Below are positions 51,928 to 60,879 of a DNA stretch of 64,000 nt, in pieces. The stretch is from the NCBI RefSeq assembly GCF_001544975.2, contig NZ_FCOG02000009.1, positions 1 through 64,000 of the forward strand, written 5' to 3'. Origin of the DNA: Caballeronia arationis. Its GTDB lineage: Bacteria > Pseudomonadota > Gammaproteobacteria > Burkholderiales > Burkholderiaceae. The notes beneath the pieces are model-generated. The model ran no database searches. It saw nothing but the letters and a program-made list of their open reading frames with translations, and was not told the origin of the DNA. The stretch's first letter is position 1, and the number at the start of each line of letters is the position of its first letter. The translations under genes were made by a program, and so were the position numbers.

Positions 51928-52722
51928 ATGTCGGTACGGATGGTTTCCGAGCGGGGCTTCATCGGCGTGTCGGTGCTGCTTTTCGCCGTCAGCGCGGCGG
52001 CGACGGTCGTCTGGTGCGAATCGATGTCCTCGATGGGCGAGATGCCGATGCCCGGCGGCTGGACGATGTCGATGGCATGGATGCCGATGTGCGGACAGTC
52101 GTGGCCCGTTGTCGCGGCGTCGTTCGTCGGCATGTGGGCCGTGATGATGGTCGCGATGATGCTGCCGTCGCTCATGCCGATGCTGCGGCGCTATCGCGAG
52201 GCCGTTGCTGCGAGCGGCGCGACGCGTCCCGGCCGGCTGACCGCGGTGGCGGGCGTCGGGTATTTCGCCGTGTGGACCGTGGCCGGCGTCGTGGTCTTCG
52301 CGCTGGGCGCCGCGCTGGCTGCCGTCGAGTTGCAGGTGCCCGCGCTCGCGCGCGCCGTGCCGGTCGCGATCGGGGTGGTCGTCGTGATCGGCGGCGGGCT
52401 GCAGTTCAGCGCGTGGAAGGCGCGTCATCTTGTCTGCTGCAGGGAGGCGCCGGGACGCGGGCACGCATTACCGGCCCACGCCGGGATGGCATGGCGATAT
52501 GGACTGCGCCTCGGCTTTCACTGCATCGGTTGCTCCGCCGGCCTGACAGCAATCTTCCTCGTCAGCGGCGTCATGGACCTGCGCGCGATGGCCGTGGTGA
52601 CGGCCGCCGTGACGGCCGAACGTGTCGCGCCGGCCGGTGAGAACGTCGCGCGAGGCATCGGCGCGGTGGCTGTCGGCCTCGGGCTCTTGCTGATCGTGCG
52701 GGCGGCTGCCGCGGCCGGATGA
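51928..52722 (+). CDS. DUF2182 metal-binding membrane protein
   Basis: A 264-residue inner-membrane protein, full length for the DUF2182 family, with about six transmembrane segments. Met-rich motifs follow the first helix (SMSSMGEMPMPGGWTMSMAW, WAVMMVAMMLPSLMPML) and a CIGC motif (GFHCIGCSAG) comes late, suggesting copper or another soft-metal ligand; this is inference from residue content. The ATG follows GGGAGCGAAAG. The FTR1 gene is convergent downstream, and heavy-metal two-component genes are nearby, so a metal-related neighbourhood is plausible. Confidence 0.85.
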   Translation: MSVRMVSERGFIGVSVLLFAVSAAATVVWCESMSSMGEMPMPGGWTMSMAWMPMCGQSWPVVAASFVGMWAVMMVAMMLPSLMPMLRRYREAVAASGATRPGRLTAVAGVGYFAVWTVAGVVVFALGAALAAVELQVPALARAVPVAIGVVVVIGGGLQFSAWKARHLVCCREAPGRGHALPAHAGMAWRYGLRLGFHCIGCSAGLTAIFLVSGVMDLRAMAVVTAAVTAERVAPAGENVARGIGAVAVGLGLLLIVRAAAAAG

Positions 52723-52737
52723 CGGGTGCCGCGTCGC

Positions 52738-53574
52738 TCATGCAGGCTGTTTCGGCTGCGCCGCGCGCGTGCCGGACTGGCCGACCCAGCGATTCAGCGC
52801 AATCGTGCCCGCCAGCGTCGCCACGTACACGATGATCTGGATGCCCGCCGGGCGCGCCGTGTAGCCGACGAGCGTATGCAGCATCTTTCCGACGATGCTG
52901 GTCTCGTCGAGCAGCCACGAGGTGTCCCAGACCTGTTCGCCGAGCGCCGGCACGAGTCCGGCGGACAGCAGGTAGCCGGCGCACTGGCTCGCCATCCCGG
53001 CCGACAGCAGCATGATCAGCCAGTTCGTCACGCTGAAAAGGCGCTTGACCGGAATCTGCAGCAGGCCGAAGTACATGCAGGCGCCGAGTCCGATGCCGCC
53101 CAGAACGCCGATGGCGCCGCCCACGGCCATCTGCGAGGTCTGTCCCGGATCGCCCGCGGCGATGCCGTAGAGGAACAGCACGGTTTCGGAGCCCTCGCGC
53201 AGCACGGCGACCGCCACGACGATGGCGAGGCCCGTCAGGGGCTTGGCCCCGCTCGCGACCGCTTTCCCGACCGCGCTCAACTGCTGTGCCATTTCGCGAC
53301 CGTGCTTGCTCATCCAGACGCTGTGCCAGGTGAGCATCGCGACCGCGAGGAACATGATGGCCGCGTTGAACACCTCCTGGCCCATGCCTGCCGCGAAGGA
53401 GCCGATGACATCGGCGAAAACGGCGACCAGCGCTGCGCCGACGATCCCCGCAACCAGCCCGCACGACACCCAGAAACCGCGCCGCGGAACGCCCTTGGTG
53501 GCGGCCATCACGATGGAGATGACGAGCGCGGCTTCGAGCACTTCACGAAACACGATGATGGCGGTCGACAACAT
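52738..53574 (-). CDS. efeU: FTR1-family iron permease (EfeU-like)
   Basis: A 278-residue seven-helix membrane permease. The two iron-binding REXXE motifs are present: REVLE (10-14) and REGSE (126-130). The start at 53574 follows CAGGAGC and puts REVLE at the usual position near the N-terminus; an in-frame ATG at 53643 would add 23 residues. No EfeO or EfeB partner is adjacent, so ferrous or ferric uptake with partners elsewhere is likely. Confidence 0.9.
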   Translation of the reverse strand: MLSTAIIVFREVLEAALVISIVMAATKGVPRRGFWVSCGLVAGIVGAALVAVFADVIGSFAAGMGQEVFNAAIMFLAVAMLTWHSVWMSKHGREMAQQLSAVGKAVASGAKPLTGLAIVVAVAVLREGSETVLFLYGIAAGDPGQTSQMAVGGAIGVLGGIGLGACMYFGLLQIPVKRLFSVTNWLIMLLSAGMASQCAGYLLSAGLVPALGEQVWDTSWLLDETSIVGKMLHTLVGYTARPAGIQIIVYVATLAGTIALNRWVGQSGTRAAQPKQPA

Positions 53575-53873
53575 GCCGGAGCTCCTGTGCAGACGGGTGA
53601 TCGGATTGGGTGACGCGACGTCCGCCAGGGGCAGCAACGTCATGCGAGCGCGCCTCGGACGACGGCAAACTCATGCACTTGAGTGCGTCAGAATACGATT
53701 GAGTCGCATTATGCTCAAGATATTTCGGTCGCCAAACGCACCCTAATTGACGACTAAGTCGCCAGTCCGAAAGTCGGGTCTGAGGGCAAACAATGACCAG
53801 CGTGACGATTCGACGGGGCGAGCGCGTGGAGGGCGCGCATTCATTGACGCCAAAACCTGAGAGAGAAATTCCC

Positions 53874-54032
53874 ATGTTCGACTTGATGATGCAAGCGGTC
53901 CTGGTCCTTTCGGCGGGCGCGCTCGGCACATGCGCGATCTCCGACATGTTCTCCCGCGATGTGCTGAGCCGCGCGGGCCGCCATGGCCGCTACGCCGACC
54001 TGAACGACTTCCCCGGCGGCCCTCGAAGATGA
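53874..54032 (+). CDS. Small putative membrane protein (52 residues)
   Basis: A possible 52-residue protein with one hydrophobic N-terminal segment (MFDLMMQAVLVLSAGALGTC) and a charged C-terminus (RDVLSRAGRHGRYADLNDF). The ATG at 53874 follows GAGAGAAA; an in-frame ATG at 53793 would add 27 hydrophilic residues. It lies 77 bases before the response-regulator start. I do not recognise it, and it may be a small membrane partner of the two-component system or non-coding. Confidence 0.4.
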   Translation: MFDLMMQAVLVLSAGALGTCAISDMFSRDVLSRAGRHGRYADLNDFPGGPRR

Positions 54033-54109
54033 CGCTTTTGTAATCGGACGCCGGCGAGCGCGGCGTAAAATCGCAGGCATGGTCAATCGCTTACGATGAG
54101 GTCGCCGGG

Positions 54110-54787
54110 ATGCGCATTCTGATAGTCGAAGACGAGCAAAAGGCCGGCGCATAGATCAAGAAGGGACTCGAAGAAGCCGGCTATCTGGTCGATGTCGTGC
54201 GCGATGGCGCCGAAGGGCTGATCCTCGCGCAGGAAGAGAACTACGACGTCATCGTTCTCGACGTGATGCTGCCGACCATGGACGGCTGGACAGTCGTGCG
54301 CAATCTTCGTCAGACGAAGGCCACGCCGGTCATCTTCCTCACTGCCCGCGACGACGTCGCCGATCGCGTGCGCGGACTCGAACTCGGCGCAGACGATTAT
54401 CTGGTGAAGCCGTTCGCCTTCGTCGAACTGCTGGCACGCGTGAGGACGCTCGCGCGTCGCGGTCCGCTGCGTGAAAGCGACCTGATCTCGCTCGGCGATC
54501 TGGAGATCGACGTGACGCGCCGCAAGGTGCGCCGCGCGGGCAGGCGCATCGAGCTCACGCCGCGCGAATTCGCGTTGCTGCAACTGCTCGCGCGGCGGCA
54601 CGGCGAAGTGCTGAGCCGCACGCAGATTGCGTCCTACGTCTGGGACATGAACTTCGACAGCGACACGAACGTGGTGGAGGTGGCGATCCGCCGCCTGCGC
54701 GCGAAGATCGACGACGACTTCGACGTGAAGCTGATCCAGACCGTGCGCGGTGTCGGCTACGTGATCAATACCCAAGAGACTGACTGA
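54110..54787 (+). pseudogene. Heavy-metal-type response regulator with in-frame TAG at codon 15
   Basis: An OmpR-family response regulator (IrlR/CusR/CopR group) whose reading frame runs from ATG 54110 to 54787 (225 codons), except for a TAG at 54152-54154 where family members have Tyr or Asp ([18 protein letters not shown]). All other parts are intact: acidic pocket VEDE, D51 ([11 protein letters not shown]), K (VKPFAF) and the winged-helix output domain ([25 protein letters not shown]). A GTG at 54197 could restart translation but would lose the VEDE acidic pocket. The stop overlaps the kinase start. It is a real nonsense mutation or a sequencing error; readthrough is not suggested. Confidence 0.8.
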
Positions 54788-56190
54788 TGCGCGCGCGTTC
54801 GCTCACCACGACGCTCGCCTTCGCCTTCGCCGCCACCACGCTCGCCGTATTCGGCCTGGTCGGCAGTTTCGTGTACTTCGCGCTGGAGCGGCAGGTGCGG
54901 GTGCAGGACGATCTCGACATCGTCCTGGCCGCGCGGCACACGCGGCGCCTGGCGGAGGAACTGCAGGATTTCGGGGACGTCCGCCGCTTCAACGAGCGGC
55001 TCGAGAGCCAGGTGCTCGGCAACGAGGCGCTCTCCATCGGCGTCGCGGATGCGTCGGGCAAACTGCTGCTGCAGCACAATCTCGGCGCAACCGCCGAAGG
55101 ACTGACGCCAGCTTCCGAGCGCGTCCCCGCCGCGGCCCGGATCACGGACAACGCCATCTTCGCGGCCACCGCGCCGGACGGCGATCCACTGCGCATTCTG
55201 ACCGCCGATGCAAAGCTCGGGGACGGGACGGTCGCCACCATCGTGATCGTGCGCAACATGCGCGACCGCTGGCTGCTGCTCGACCGCTATCGCGACCGGC
55301 TGCATCTCGCCGGAGTCGCGGGCGTGCTGCTGACGTTCGCCATCGGCTATTTTCTCGTGCGCCGCGCGCTGAGTCCGCTGCGCGAAATGGCCGAGAATGC
55401 GGCGGGCGTCACGGTCGACAAGCTCGACACGCGCATCGCGGTGGAGGGCGTGCCGAGCGAACTGGAGCCGCTCATCGTGTCGATCAATGGCATGCTCGCG
55501 GGGCTGGAGCGCAGCTTTCAACGGCTCTCGCAGTTCACCGCCGATCTCGCCCACGACATGCGCACGCCGCTTGCCAACATGCGCGGCGCGACGGAGGTCG
55601 CGCTCGCGCGGCCCCGCTCGGTCGACGAGTATCAGGCACTCCTCGCGTCGAATCTCGAAGAGTGCGACCGTCTCTCGCGCATGATCGAAAACGTGCTGTT
55701 CCTCGCGCGCGCGGAGCATCCGCAATTTTCGCGGCACATGGGAGAGTTTGAAGTGGCCGGGGAACTGCACCGCATCGCCGAATACTTCGAAGGACTCGCG
55801 GAAGACGCGGGCGTGCATCTGACCGTGAGCGGCTCGGGTCATCTCAGGGCCGACGTCGAGCTCTTCAGGCGCGCGGTTAGCAATCTGCTTGCCAATGCGG
55901 TGCGTCATACGCCGCGCGAAGGCGCGATCAGGCTCGCTGCCCATGCGGATTCCGCCGGGGTGCGGGTGACTGTAGAGAACGAGGGCGAGCCCATCGATCC
56001 TCTGTTGCTCGAGCGCATTTTCGACCGCTTCTATCGTGGCGATCCGTCACGCGCCGGCGGTCCTGCGAGCGGTTCGTCGGGCCTTGGCCTTGCGATCGTC
56101 CGGAGCATCATGGAGTTGCATGGTGGCCGCGTGCACGCCGAAAGCGACGCACGCAACACGCGCTTCGTGCTGTCCTTCCCTCCGCAATAG
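54787..56190 (+). CDS. Heavy-metal sensor histidine kinase (IrlS/CusS-like)
   Basis: A 467-residue inner-membrane sensor kinase of the heavy-metal type. Two transmembrane segments (about 12-32 and 172-192) flank a periplasmic domain of about 140 residues; HAMP, then the H-box QFTADLAHDMRTPLANM (H256), N-box (NLLANAVRHTP) and G-boxes (RFYRGDPS, SGLGLAIVRSIMELHGG) are intact. The ATG overlaps the response-regulator stop (TGATG). Its partner regulator carries a premature stop, so signalling from this kinase may be blocked or rerouted. Confidence 0.93.
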   Translation: MRARSLTTTLAFAFAATTLAVFGLVGSFVYFALERQVRVQDDLDIVLAARHTRRLAEELQDFGDVRRFNERLESQVLGNEALSIGVADASGKLLLQHNLGATAEGLTPASERVPAAARITDNAIFAATAPDGDPLRILTADAKLGDGTVATIVIVRNMRDRWLLLDRYRDRLHLAGVAGVLLTFAIGYFLVRRALSPLREMAENAAGVTVDKLDTRIAVEGVPSELEPLIVSINGMLAGLERSFQRLSQFTADLAHDMRTPLANMRGATEVALARPRSVDEYQALLASNLEECDRLSRMIENVLFLARAEHPQFSRHMGEFEVAGELHRIAEYFEGLAEDAGVHLTVSGSGHLRADVELFRRAVSNLLANAVRHTPREGAIRLAAHADSAGVRVTVENEGEPIDPLLLERIFDRFYRGDPSRAGGPASGSSGLGLAIVRSIMELHGGRVHAESDARNTRFVLSFPPQ

Positions 56191-56264
56191 GCCGACGCGC
56201 TGCCCCGCAGGAGCAGCGGGCCCACGCCGTCATCGCTCCTTCGCGCGCGACGAACTTTATCGTG

Positions 56265-56280
56265 CAAGTTATCAAACTTG
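56265..56280. promoter_or_regulatory. Short inverted repeat upstream of the DUF4148 genes
   Basis: CAAGTT-ATCA-AACTTG (56265-56280) is a perfect 6-bp dyad with the following TAACG. It lies about 150 bases before the first DUF4148 gene and might be the response-regulator box of an adjacent two-component system; this is only a suggestion. Confidence 0.3.
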
Positions 56281-56426
56281 TAACGTCCGCGTCAGCATCG
56301 TGTCGGTCTCCGGGCACCACAATCACTTCAACGCCAATCATTCAAACAGCGGCGTTCCAGCGGGTTTCATTCGGTTCCATCGGTTCGAATGAGCCCTTTG
56401 TCATTGATTCCTGGAGGCTGATCATC

Positions 56427-56717
56427 ATGAAGAAAATCCTGTGTGCGGTCCTGACGGCCGCAATGCTGGCGCCGCTGGCGTCTTTTGCCCAGACGACGGG
56501 CGACCATGTGACGCGCGCTAAAGTACGCGCGGATCTCGTGCAACTGGAGGCCGCGGGCTATCAACCCAGCACGCACGACGCGGACTATCCGAACGCACTT
56601 CAAGTTGCCGAAGCCAAGGTCGCGGCGACGCATGATCGCTCGGTTGCTTACGGCGGCGCTCAGGACGGCTCCGCCTCGAACGGCATGCCGGGCGCAAGCC
56701 ATGCAGCGGCGCAATGA
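56427..56717 (+). CDS. DUF4148 periplasmic protein 1
   Basis: A 96-residue secreted protein with a clear signal peptide (MKKILCAVLTAAMLAPLASF, cleavage after AQT near 22). The mature part has the DUF4148 pattern TRAKVRADLVQLEAAGYQP, then Tyr-Pro (DADYPNAL). Function unknown; the family is numerous in Burkholderia-type genomes. The ATG follows CTGGAGGCTG. It forms a tandem pair with the next gene. Confidence 0.85.
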   Translation: MKKILCAVLTAAMLAPLASFAQTTGDHVTRAKVRADLVQLEAAGYQPSTHDADYPNALQVAEAKVAATHDRSVAYGGAQDGSASNGMPGASHAAAQ

Positions 56718-56767
56718 GTCGCGCCGAACCGGTCGCACTTGTTCAATTGTCGAAAAGGGAAATCATC

Positions 56768-57049
56768 ATGAAGAAGACCGCGTTGTTCCTGCTTGCATCG
56801 ATCACGGTTGCCGTTGCCACGCAAGCGTCGGCGCAAGCCGGCGGACTGACCCGTACCGAGGTCGAGCAGCAACTCGTGCAGGCCGAGGCGAAGGGCCTGG
56901 CGCCGTCATCCTCCGTCGACTATCCGCCGAGCGAGCGTGCGATCGACCGCAACCGTGCGATCTTCGAAGCACGGCATGAAGGCAAGATCGGCTCGTTCGC
57001 GCAATCCACGCGCGATGCGGGCGCGACCGAAGCGTACGCGTCGAATTGA
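56768..57049 (+). CDS. DUF4148 periplasmic protein 2
   Basis: A 93-residue secreted protein of the same family, 50 bases after the first. Signal peptide MKKTALFLLASITVAVATQA with cleavage near SAQA. The core LTRTEVEQQLVQAEAKGLAP and VDYPPSERAI matches the partner's pattern. The ATG follows AAAAGGGA. The pair arises from an older duplication; sequence identity outside the core is modest. Confidence 0.85.
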   Translation: MKKTALFLLASITVAVATQASAQAGGLTRTEVEQQLVQAEAKGLAPSSSVDYPPSERAIDRNRAIFEARHEGKIGSFAQSTRDAGATEAYASN

Positions 57050-57142
57050 AAAGGGTGAACGTCGTGCATGCGGCGTCCCGCGTGGCCGTGATGTCATGCG
57101 CATCCGGGCAGGGCGTCGCCGCTGTTGTGCACCTCGGCGCTG

Positions 57143-58453
57143 TTACTTGCCAGGCGCCCCCGGTGCGAGCGTCACGGTAGCGACGAGCCCGCTGGGCACC
57201 CCGTCGGACAATTCGATCTGCGCGCCGATCCGCGCGGCGATGCTCCCGACGATCGACAAGCCAAGCCCCGAGCCGTCCACATCGCTTCCGAGCACGCGAT
57301 AGAACGGATCGAACACCCGCGCACGTTCCTCGGGCGCGATGCCGGGACCCGTATCCGTCACGCAAATCCACGGCCGTCCGTCAGCAAGCCCGGTCGAGAG
57401 ATCGACAGATCCCCCTTCAGGCGTATAGCGAATCGCGTTGTCGACGAGGTTACGCACCAGAATCGTGAGATCCGCTTCGGGAGCATGCACAAGCACGTCC
57501 CCGTCGCTCGACACGCCGATATCGATGCGCCGTTCCTCGGCGAGCGGCATCAGGTCTTCAAGGACATGCCGAAACACTTCCTGCACGCGCAATTCGGCAA
57601 CCGTCGACGCGCGCGGCTTTTCCTGCAGGCGAGCAAGCGTCAAAAGCTGGTTGAGCAGCACGCGGGTGCGCTCGATGCCGCAACGCATCGACCTGAGCCG
57701 CTTGCGCGCCGCGTCCGGCATCTCGCTGGCATCGAGCCGCTCGGCCTGTAGCGAGAGCGCGGTGAGCGGCGAGCGCAGTTCATGCGCGGCATCGGCGACG
57801 AAGCGGCGTTGCGCGGCAACCGATGTCTCGACGCGGGCGAGCAGTCGATTGATTGCCACGACGAATGGCGTGATCTCGCTCGGGAGCGCGTCGCCGGCGA
57901 GCGCGGAGAGGTCGTGTTCGGGCCGGTTGTCGAGGCTTGTGGCGAGCAGCGTCAGCGGCCTGAACATGCGGCGGACCACGAGATGCAATACGACAAGCAG
58001 TACGAGGGCGAGCGTCCCGAACGGCATGACGGTAGCGAGCGCGCTGTTGCGCGCGATCTCGTCGCGGCCGGCCGTCTGCTGGCCGACCACGACGCGCGTC
58101 CCGCTCGCGAGTGTCTTCACGACGATCCGCCATGGCACGCCTTGCACGCTCGCGTTCTGCAAACCGTCGGGCAAATCGGCGGCGAGCGTAAGCGGCTTGC
58201 GCTCGATGGTCGTCTGGATCACGAGCTTTGCTTCGAGGTCCGCCCGATTCGCGACGTTGGCGAGCGCCTCGTGCTCCATGACGCCGAGGCTCTGCGGCGT
58301 GATGAGCAAGGCGATTTGCTCGAGCTGGTCGTCCTGCAATTCGTTCGCCTCGTGAAAGGCCGTCTTGAACGCGATCACACCAGCGACGATTGCAATCGCC
58401 ACCACGAGCGCCGACAGCCACGCCGACAACCTGAACTGAAGCGAGCGCGTCAT
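57143..58453 (-). CDS. Sensor histidine kinase (QseC/PmrB-like)
   Basis: A 436-residue inner-membrane sensor kinase. Transmembrane segments lie at about 10-30 and 143-163, around a ~110-residue periplasmic sensor. HAMP follows, then the H-box RRFVADAAHELRSPLTAL (H224), N-box (NLVDNAIRYTP) and G-boxes (DTGPGIAPEERARV, GSGLGLSIVGSI). Its ATG overlaps the response-regulator stop (ATGA). It pairs with the regulator at 58450; the periplasmic domain gives no hint of the stimulus. Confidence 0.93.
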   Translation of the reverse strand: MTRSLQFRLSAWLSALVVAIAIVAGVIAFKTAFHEANELQDDQLEQIALLITPQSLGVMEHEALANVANRADLEAKLVIQTTIERKPLTLAADLPDGLQNASVQGVPWRIVVKTLASGTRVVVGQQTAGRDEIARNSALATVMPFGTLALVLLVVLHLVVRRMFRPLTLLATSLDNRPEHDLSALAGDALPSEITPFVVAINRLLARVETSVAAQRRFVADAAHELRSPLTALSLQAERLDASEMPDAARKRLRSMRCGIERTRVLLNQLLTLARLQEKPRASTVAELRVQEVFRHVLEDLMPLAEERRIDIGVSSDGDVLVHAPEADLTILVRNLVDNAIRYTPEGGSVDLSTGLADGRPWICVTDTGPGIAPEERARVFDPFYRVLGSDVDGSGLGLSIVGSIAARIGAQIELSDGVPSGLVATVTLAPGAPGK

Positions 58454-59112
58454 GGCGCTTTCGACACCATCCAGCCGACACCGCGCACGTTCTTGATGGC
58501 AGCGGTGCCGAGCTTCTTGCGCAACGAATGGATCAGGAATTCCACCGCGTTGCTCTCGACTTGCTCGTTCCAGCCATAGATGCGCTCCTCCAGTTCTGCA
58601 CGCGAAAGGATCGCACCGGGGCGGATCAGAAGCGCCTGCAGCAGCGCGAACTCGCGACTGGACAGGCGCGAGAAATGCGGCCCGGAACTGGCTTCGCGGG
58701 TGGCGGGATCGAGCGTGACCAGGCCGTTGCTCATGTTGGGCGCCGCCTGCCCGCCGCGCCGCCGGATCACCGCGCGCATGCGCGCCTTCAGCTCCGACAT
58801 GTGGAAGGGTTTCAGGAGGTAATCGTCGGCGCCCGCATCGAGGCCGAGAATGCGATCGTCGATGCAGTCGCGTGCAGTGATGATCAGTATCGGCACGAGA
58901 CTCCCCGCCTGGCGCACGGCGCGCAGCACGTCGAGCCCGTCTTTCCCAGGCAGGCCGAGATCGAGCAGGATCGCGTCGTAGACGTGCGTCTGAAAGCTCG
59001 TGAGCGCGAGCTTGCCGTCGCGTACCCAGTCGGCCGCGTAGCTGTCGTCTCTCAGCGCATCCTGCACCGCCTCGCCGATCATGCGGTCATCTTCTACCAG
59101 CAATACTCTCAT
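58450..59112 (-). CDS. OmpR-family response regulator (QseB/PmrA-like)
   Basis: A 220-residue response regulator. The receiver domain has the acidic pocket VEDDR, phospho-acceptor D51 (ILLDLGLPGKDG), the Thr/Lys switch residues (ITAR, LKPFHMSEL) and a winged-helix output domain (SSREFALLQALLIRPGAILS, NAVEFLIHSLRKKLG, NVRGVGWMV). The start at 59112 gives the classical MRVLLVEDD; an upstream ATG in frame is rejected. It is cotranscribed with the kinase and preceded by the small secreted protein gene. Confidence 0.93.
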   Translation of the reverse strand: MRVLLVEDDRMIGEAVQDALRDDSYAADWVRDGKLALTSFQTHVYDAILLDLGLPGKDGLDVLRAVRQAGSLVPILIITARDCIDDRILGLDAGADDYLLKPFHMSELKARMRAVIRRRGGQAAPNMSNGLVTLDPATREASSGPHFSRLSSREFALLQALLIRPGAILSRAELEERIYGWNEQVESNAVEFLIHSLRKKLGTAAIKNVRGVGWMVSKAP

Positions 59113-59131
59113 CCCGTGCCCCCGAAGAGAC

Positions 59132-59551
59132 TCAACATGTCCCGTGACAGGTGCCGATGCGATCCATTGTCGCGAGCAGGTCCGCGAGCGCCTGCTTGCA
59201 GTTCGCCTGATCGGGCGCCTTGGCCCGCAACGCATCGAGTGCACGGTCGATCGCCTTGTCGACCGTATGCCAGTCCGGCGCCGCGCGCGGTTTGAGCGAC
59301 GGTTCGGCTTCGTCCCACGACGTCTCCAGATCCTTGATGCGCGTCTTCGCGCCGGCGAGGTCGCCCTTGTCGACTCGCGCAGCCGTATCCGCGACGATCG
59401 CCCGAAACGGCGTGAGGTCGCCGAGCTTCGAAGCGGTCGCGGCCTGAATCGATCCGATCAGTGCGAATCCGTCAGGCGTGAACGCGGTGCCGAACGTGGC
59501 TGCGCCCAGCGCGATGCTCAGTGCGACGGTGAGGAGGCGTGGTGCTTTCAT
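59132..59551 (-). CDS. Secreted hypothetical protein upstream of the two-component system
   Basis: A 139-residue protein with a signal-like N-terminus ([20 protein letters not shown]) and a helical mature region ([40 protein letters not shown]) ending in a Cys pair (CKQALADLL and the terminal GTCHGTC). The ATG at 59551 follows TTGGGAGAAG. It lies between the COG4705 gene and the response regulator, so it may be part of the stimulus or target of that system. I do not recognise the family. Confidence 0.75.
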   Translation of the reverse strand: MKAPRLLTVALSIALGAATFGTAFTPDGFALIGSIQAATASKLGDLTPFRAIVADTAARVDKGDLAGAKTRIKDLETSWDEAEPSLKPRAAPDWHTVDKAIDRALDALRAKAPDQANCKQALADLLATMDRIGTCHGTC

Positions 59552-59570
59552 CTTCTTCTCCCAATTGAGG

Positions 59571-60350
59571 TCAGGCAAGGCTCGATTCGTCCGCGTTCGG
59601 CTTCGCGATACTCACGTAAGCGACGAGCGCAACGATAATCGTCAGAAAAATGACACTGGTGTAGATCGTCCCGAGGCCGACGCCGCCGTACGTGCGCGAC
59701 TGCGAGAGCAGGTCGCCGAGCGACGCGCCGAGCGGACGCGTCAGGACGTACGCGATCCAGAAGGCCGTCACGCGGTTCAGTCCGATGTACGCTGCGAACG
59801 CCGTGAGGGCGATCAGCGCGCTGAAGATCACGACGCCGAGCGAGAAGCCGAGGCCGAGCGCTTCGGTCGCGAAGTCGCCGGCAGCGGTGCCGAGCGCAAA
59901 GGTGCAGAGGATGGCGGCCCAGTAGAAGAGCTCGCGGGGGCGGGTGTCGATCGCGCGAATCGACAAGGTGCCTTCCGAGCGATACCAGATCCAGAAGATT
60001 GCCGCGAGCATCGCTCCGAAGCAGGCCGTGCTCGCGTAGAGGCTGACGCCGGCGCCGTCGTTGAGCGCATCGGTGATCTGCGTGCCCACCACGCTCACCA
60101 GCACGACCGTGAGCCAGTAGATCCACGGCACGAAGCGGCGCGAGCGCAATTGCGCGAGCAGGGCGATGATGAGCAGCGTAGCGGTGATCGCGTCGGTGAC
60201 GATCGCGCCGAGACCGACGTTCACGGCGAGATAATCCGCGCCAGTCTCGCCGACTGTGGTCGACATGATCTTGATGATCCAGAAGGCGAGCGTCACCTCC
60301 GGCACCTTGTTGATGGCTCGGGTCAGATAGGCGCTTCGGGTCTTGGCCAT
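59571..60350 (-). CDS. COG4705-type membrane protein
   Basis: A 259-residue inner-membrane protein with about seven transmembrane segments, of the COG4705 family. [20 protein letters not shown] and [20 protein letters not shown] open it, and two similar halves are visible ([20 protein letters not shown] near the end). The start at 60350 gives MAKTRSAYL; a longer in-frame ORF to 60431 is less likely. Function unknown; neighbouring two-component genes suggest it is a member of the same operon. Confidence 0.85.
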   Translation of the reverse strand: MAKTRSAYLTRAINKVPEVTLAFWIIKIMSTTVGETGADYLAVNVGLGAIVTDAITATLLIIALLAQLRSRRFVPWIYWLTVVLVSVVGTQITDALNDGAGVSLYASTACFGAMLAAIFWIWYRSEGTLSIRAIDTRPRELFYWAAILCTFALGTAAGDFATEALGLGFSLGVVIFSALIALTAFAAYIGLNRVTAFWIAYVLTRPLGASLGDLLSQSRTYGGVGLGTIYTSVIFLTIIVALVAYVSIAKPNADESSLA

Positions 60351-60545
60351 GAAAATGCCTCGCGGGAAGGGCGTACGCGCAGCCGCTTCCCGGGACGGGA
60401 TGGCATGGCCTGCGCGTCGTGTCGGAAGCAACTTTGGGCGGCGAGACTTAGTAGTCGCTTAGCGAGCGCTTTGGCGCAAGCTCAGGATGTGCTAACTCTG
60501 CCGGGGGACGATGGCGGATTGCATTGCGACCTGCACGGGGTCTTT

Positions 60546-60857
60546 ATGACGATCATTGCGAACGCAAACGGCGGCCTGCTCGAGTCCGTCGAGATGGAGC
60601 TATTGCCGCCCATGGGCGCGGAACCCGCATGCGTCGCCGTGTATCTGTCACAGCCGAATCCGCCGGCATCGCATCTGTTGTGGAACTCGCGCCCGGACGG
60701 CAGCCGATATGCCGTCGATCAGCAACTCGCAACCTTGTCCGATCTCGTGAACGACTGCCTTCTCCTGTCGGGGGCAGACAGTGCCGCGCTGAACGAACTC
60801 GCCACTGCGTTCGAACGGTGCGCCGCGCGCATTCGCCTGGCATCCAAGGGCCCCTGA
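60546..60857 (+). CDS. Hypothetical protein
   Basis: A 103-residue acidic-to-neutral protein without signal peptide or transmembrane segment. MTIIANANGGLLESVEMELL and NSRPDGSRYAVDQQLATLSD are its clearest stretches. Codon use is normal, but the ribosome site before 60546 is weak, and the frame is open for some distance upstream. It is convergent with the NodT gene at 60880 and divergent from the COG4705 gene. No family recognised. Confidence 0.5.
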   Translation: MTIIANANGGLLESVEMELLPPMGAEPACVAVYLSQPNPPASHLLWNSRPDGSRYAVDQQLATLSDLVNDCLLLSGADSAALNELATAFERCAARIRLASKGP

Positions 60858-60879
60858 AACTTCACGGCTCCGCTCCGGT

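Noticed and set aside
54152..54154. Stop-codon recoding (readthrough or pyrrolysine) in the response regulator
   Set aside because: TAG recoding is not known in this bacterial group and no context signal is visible; a point mutation or an error is simpler.
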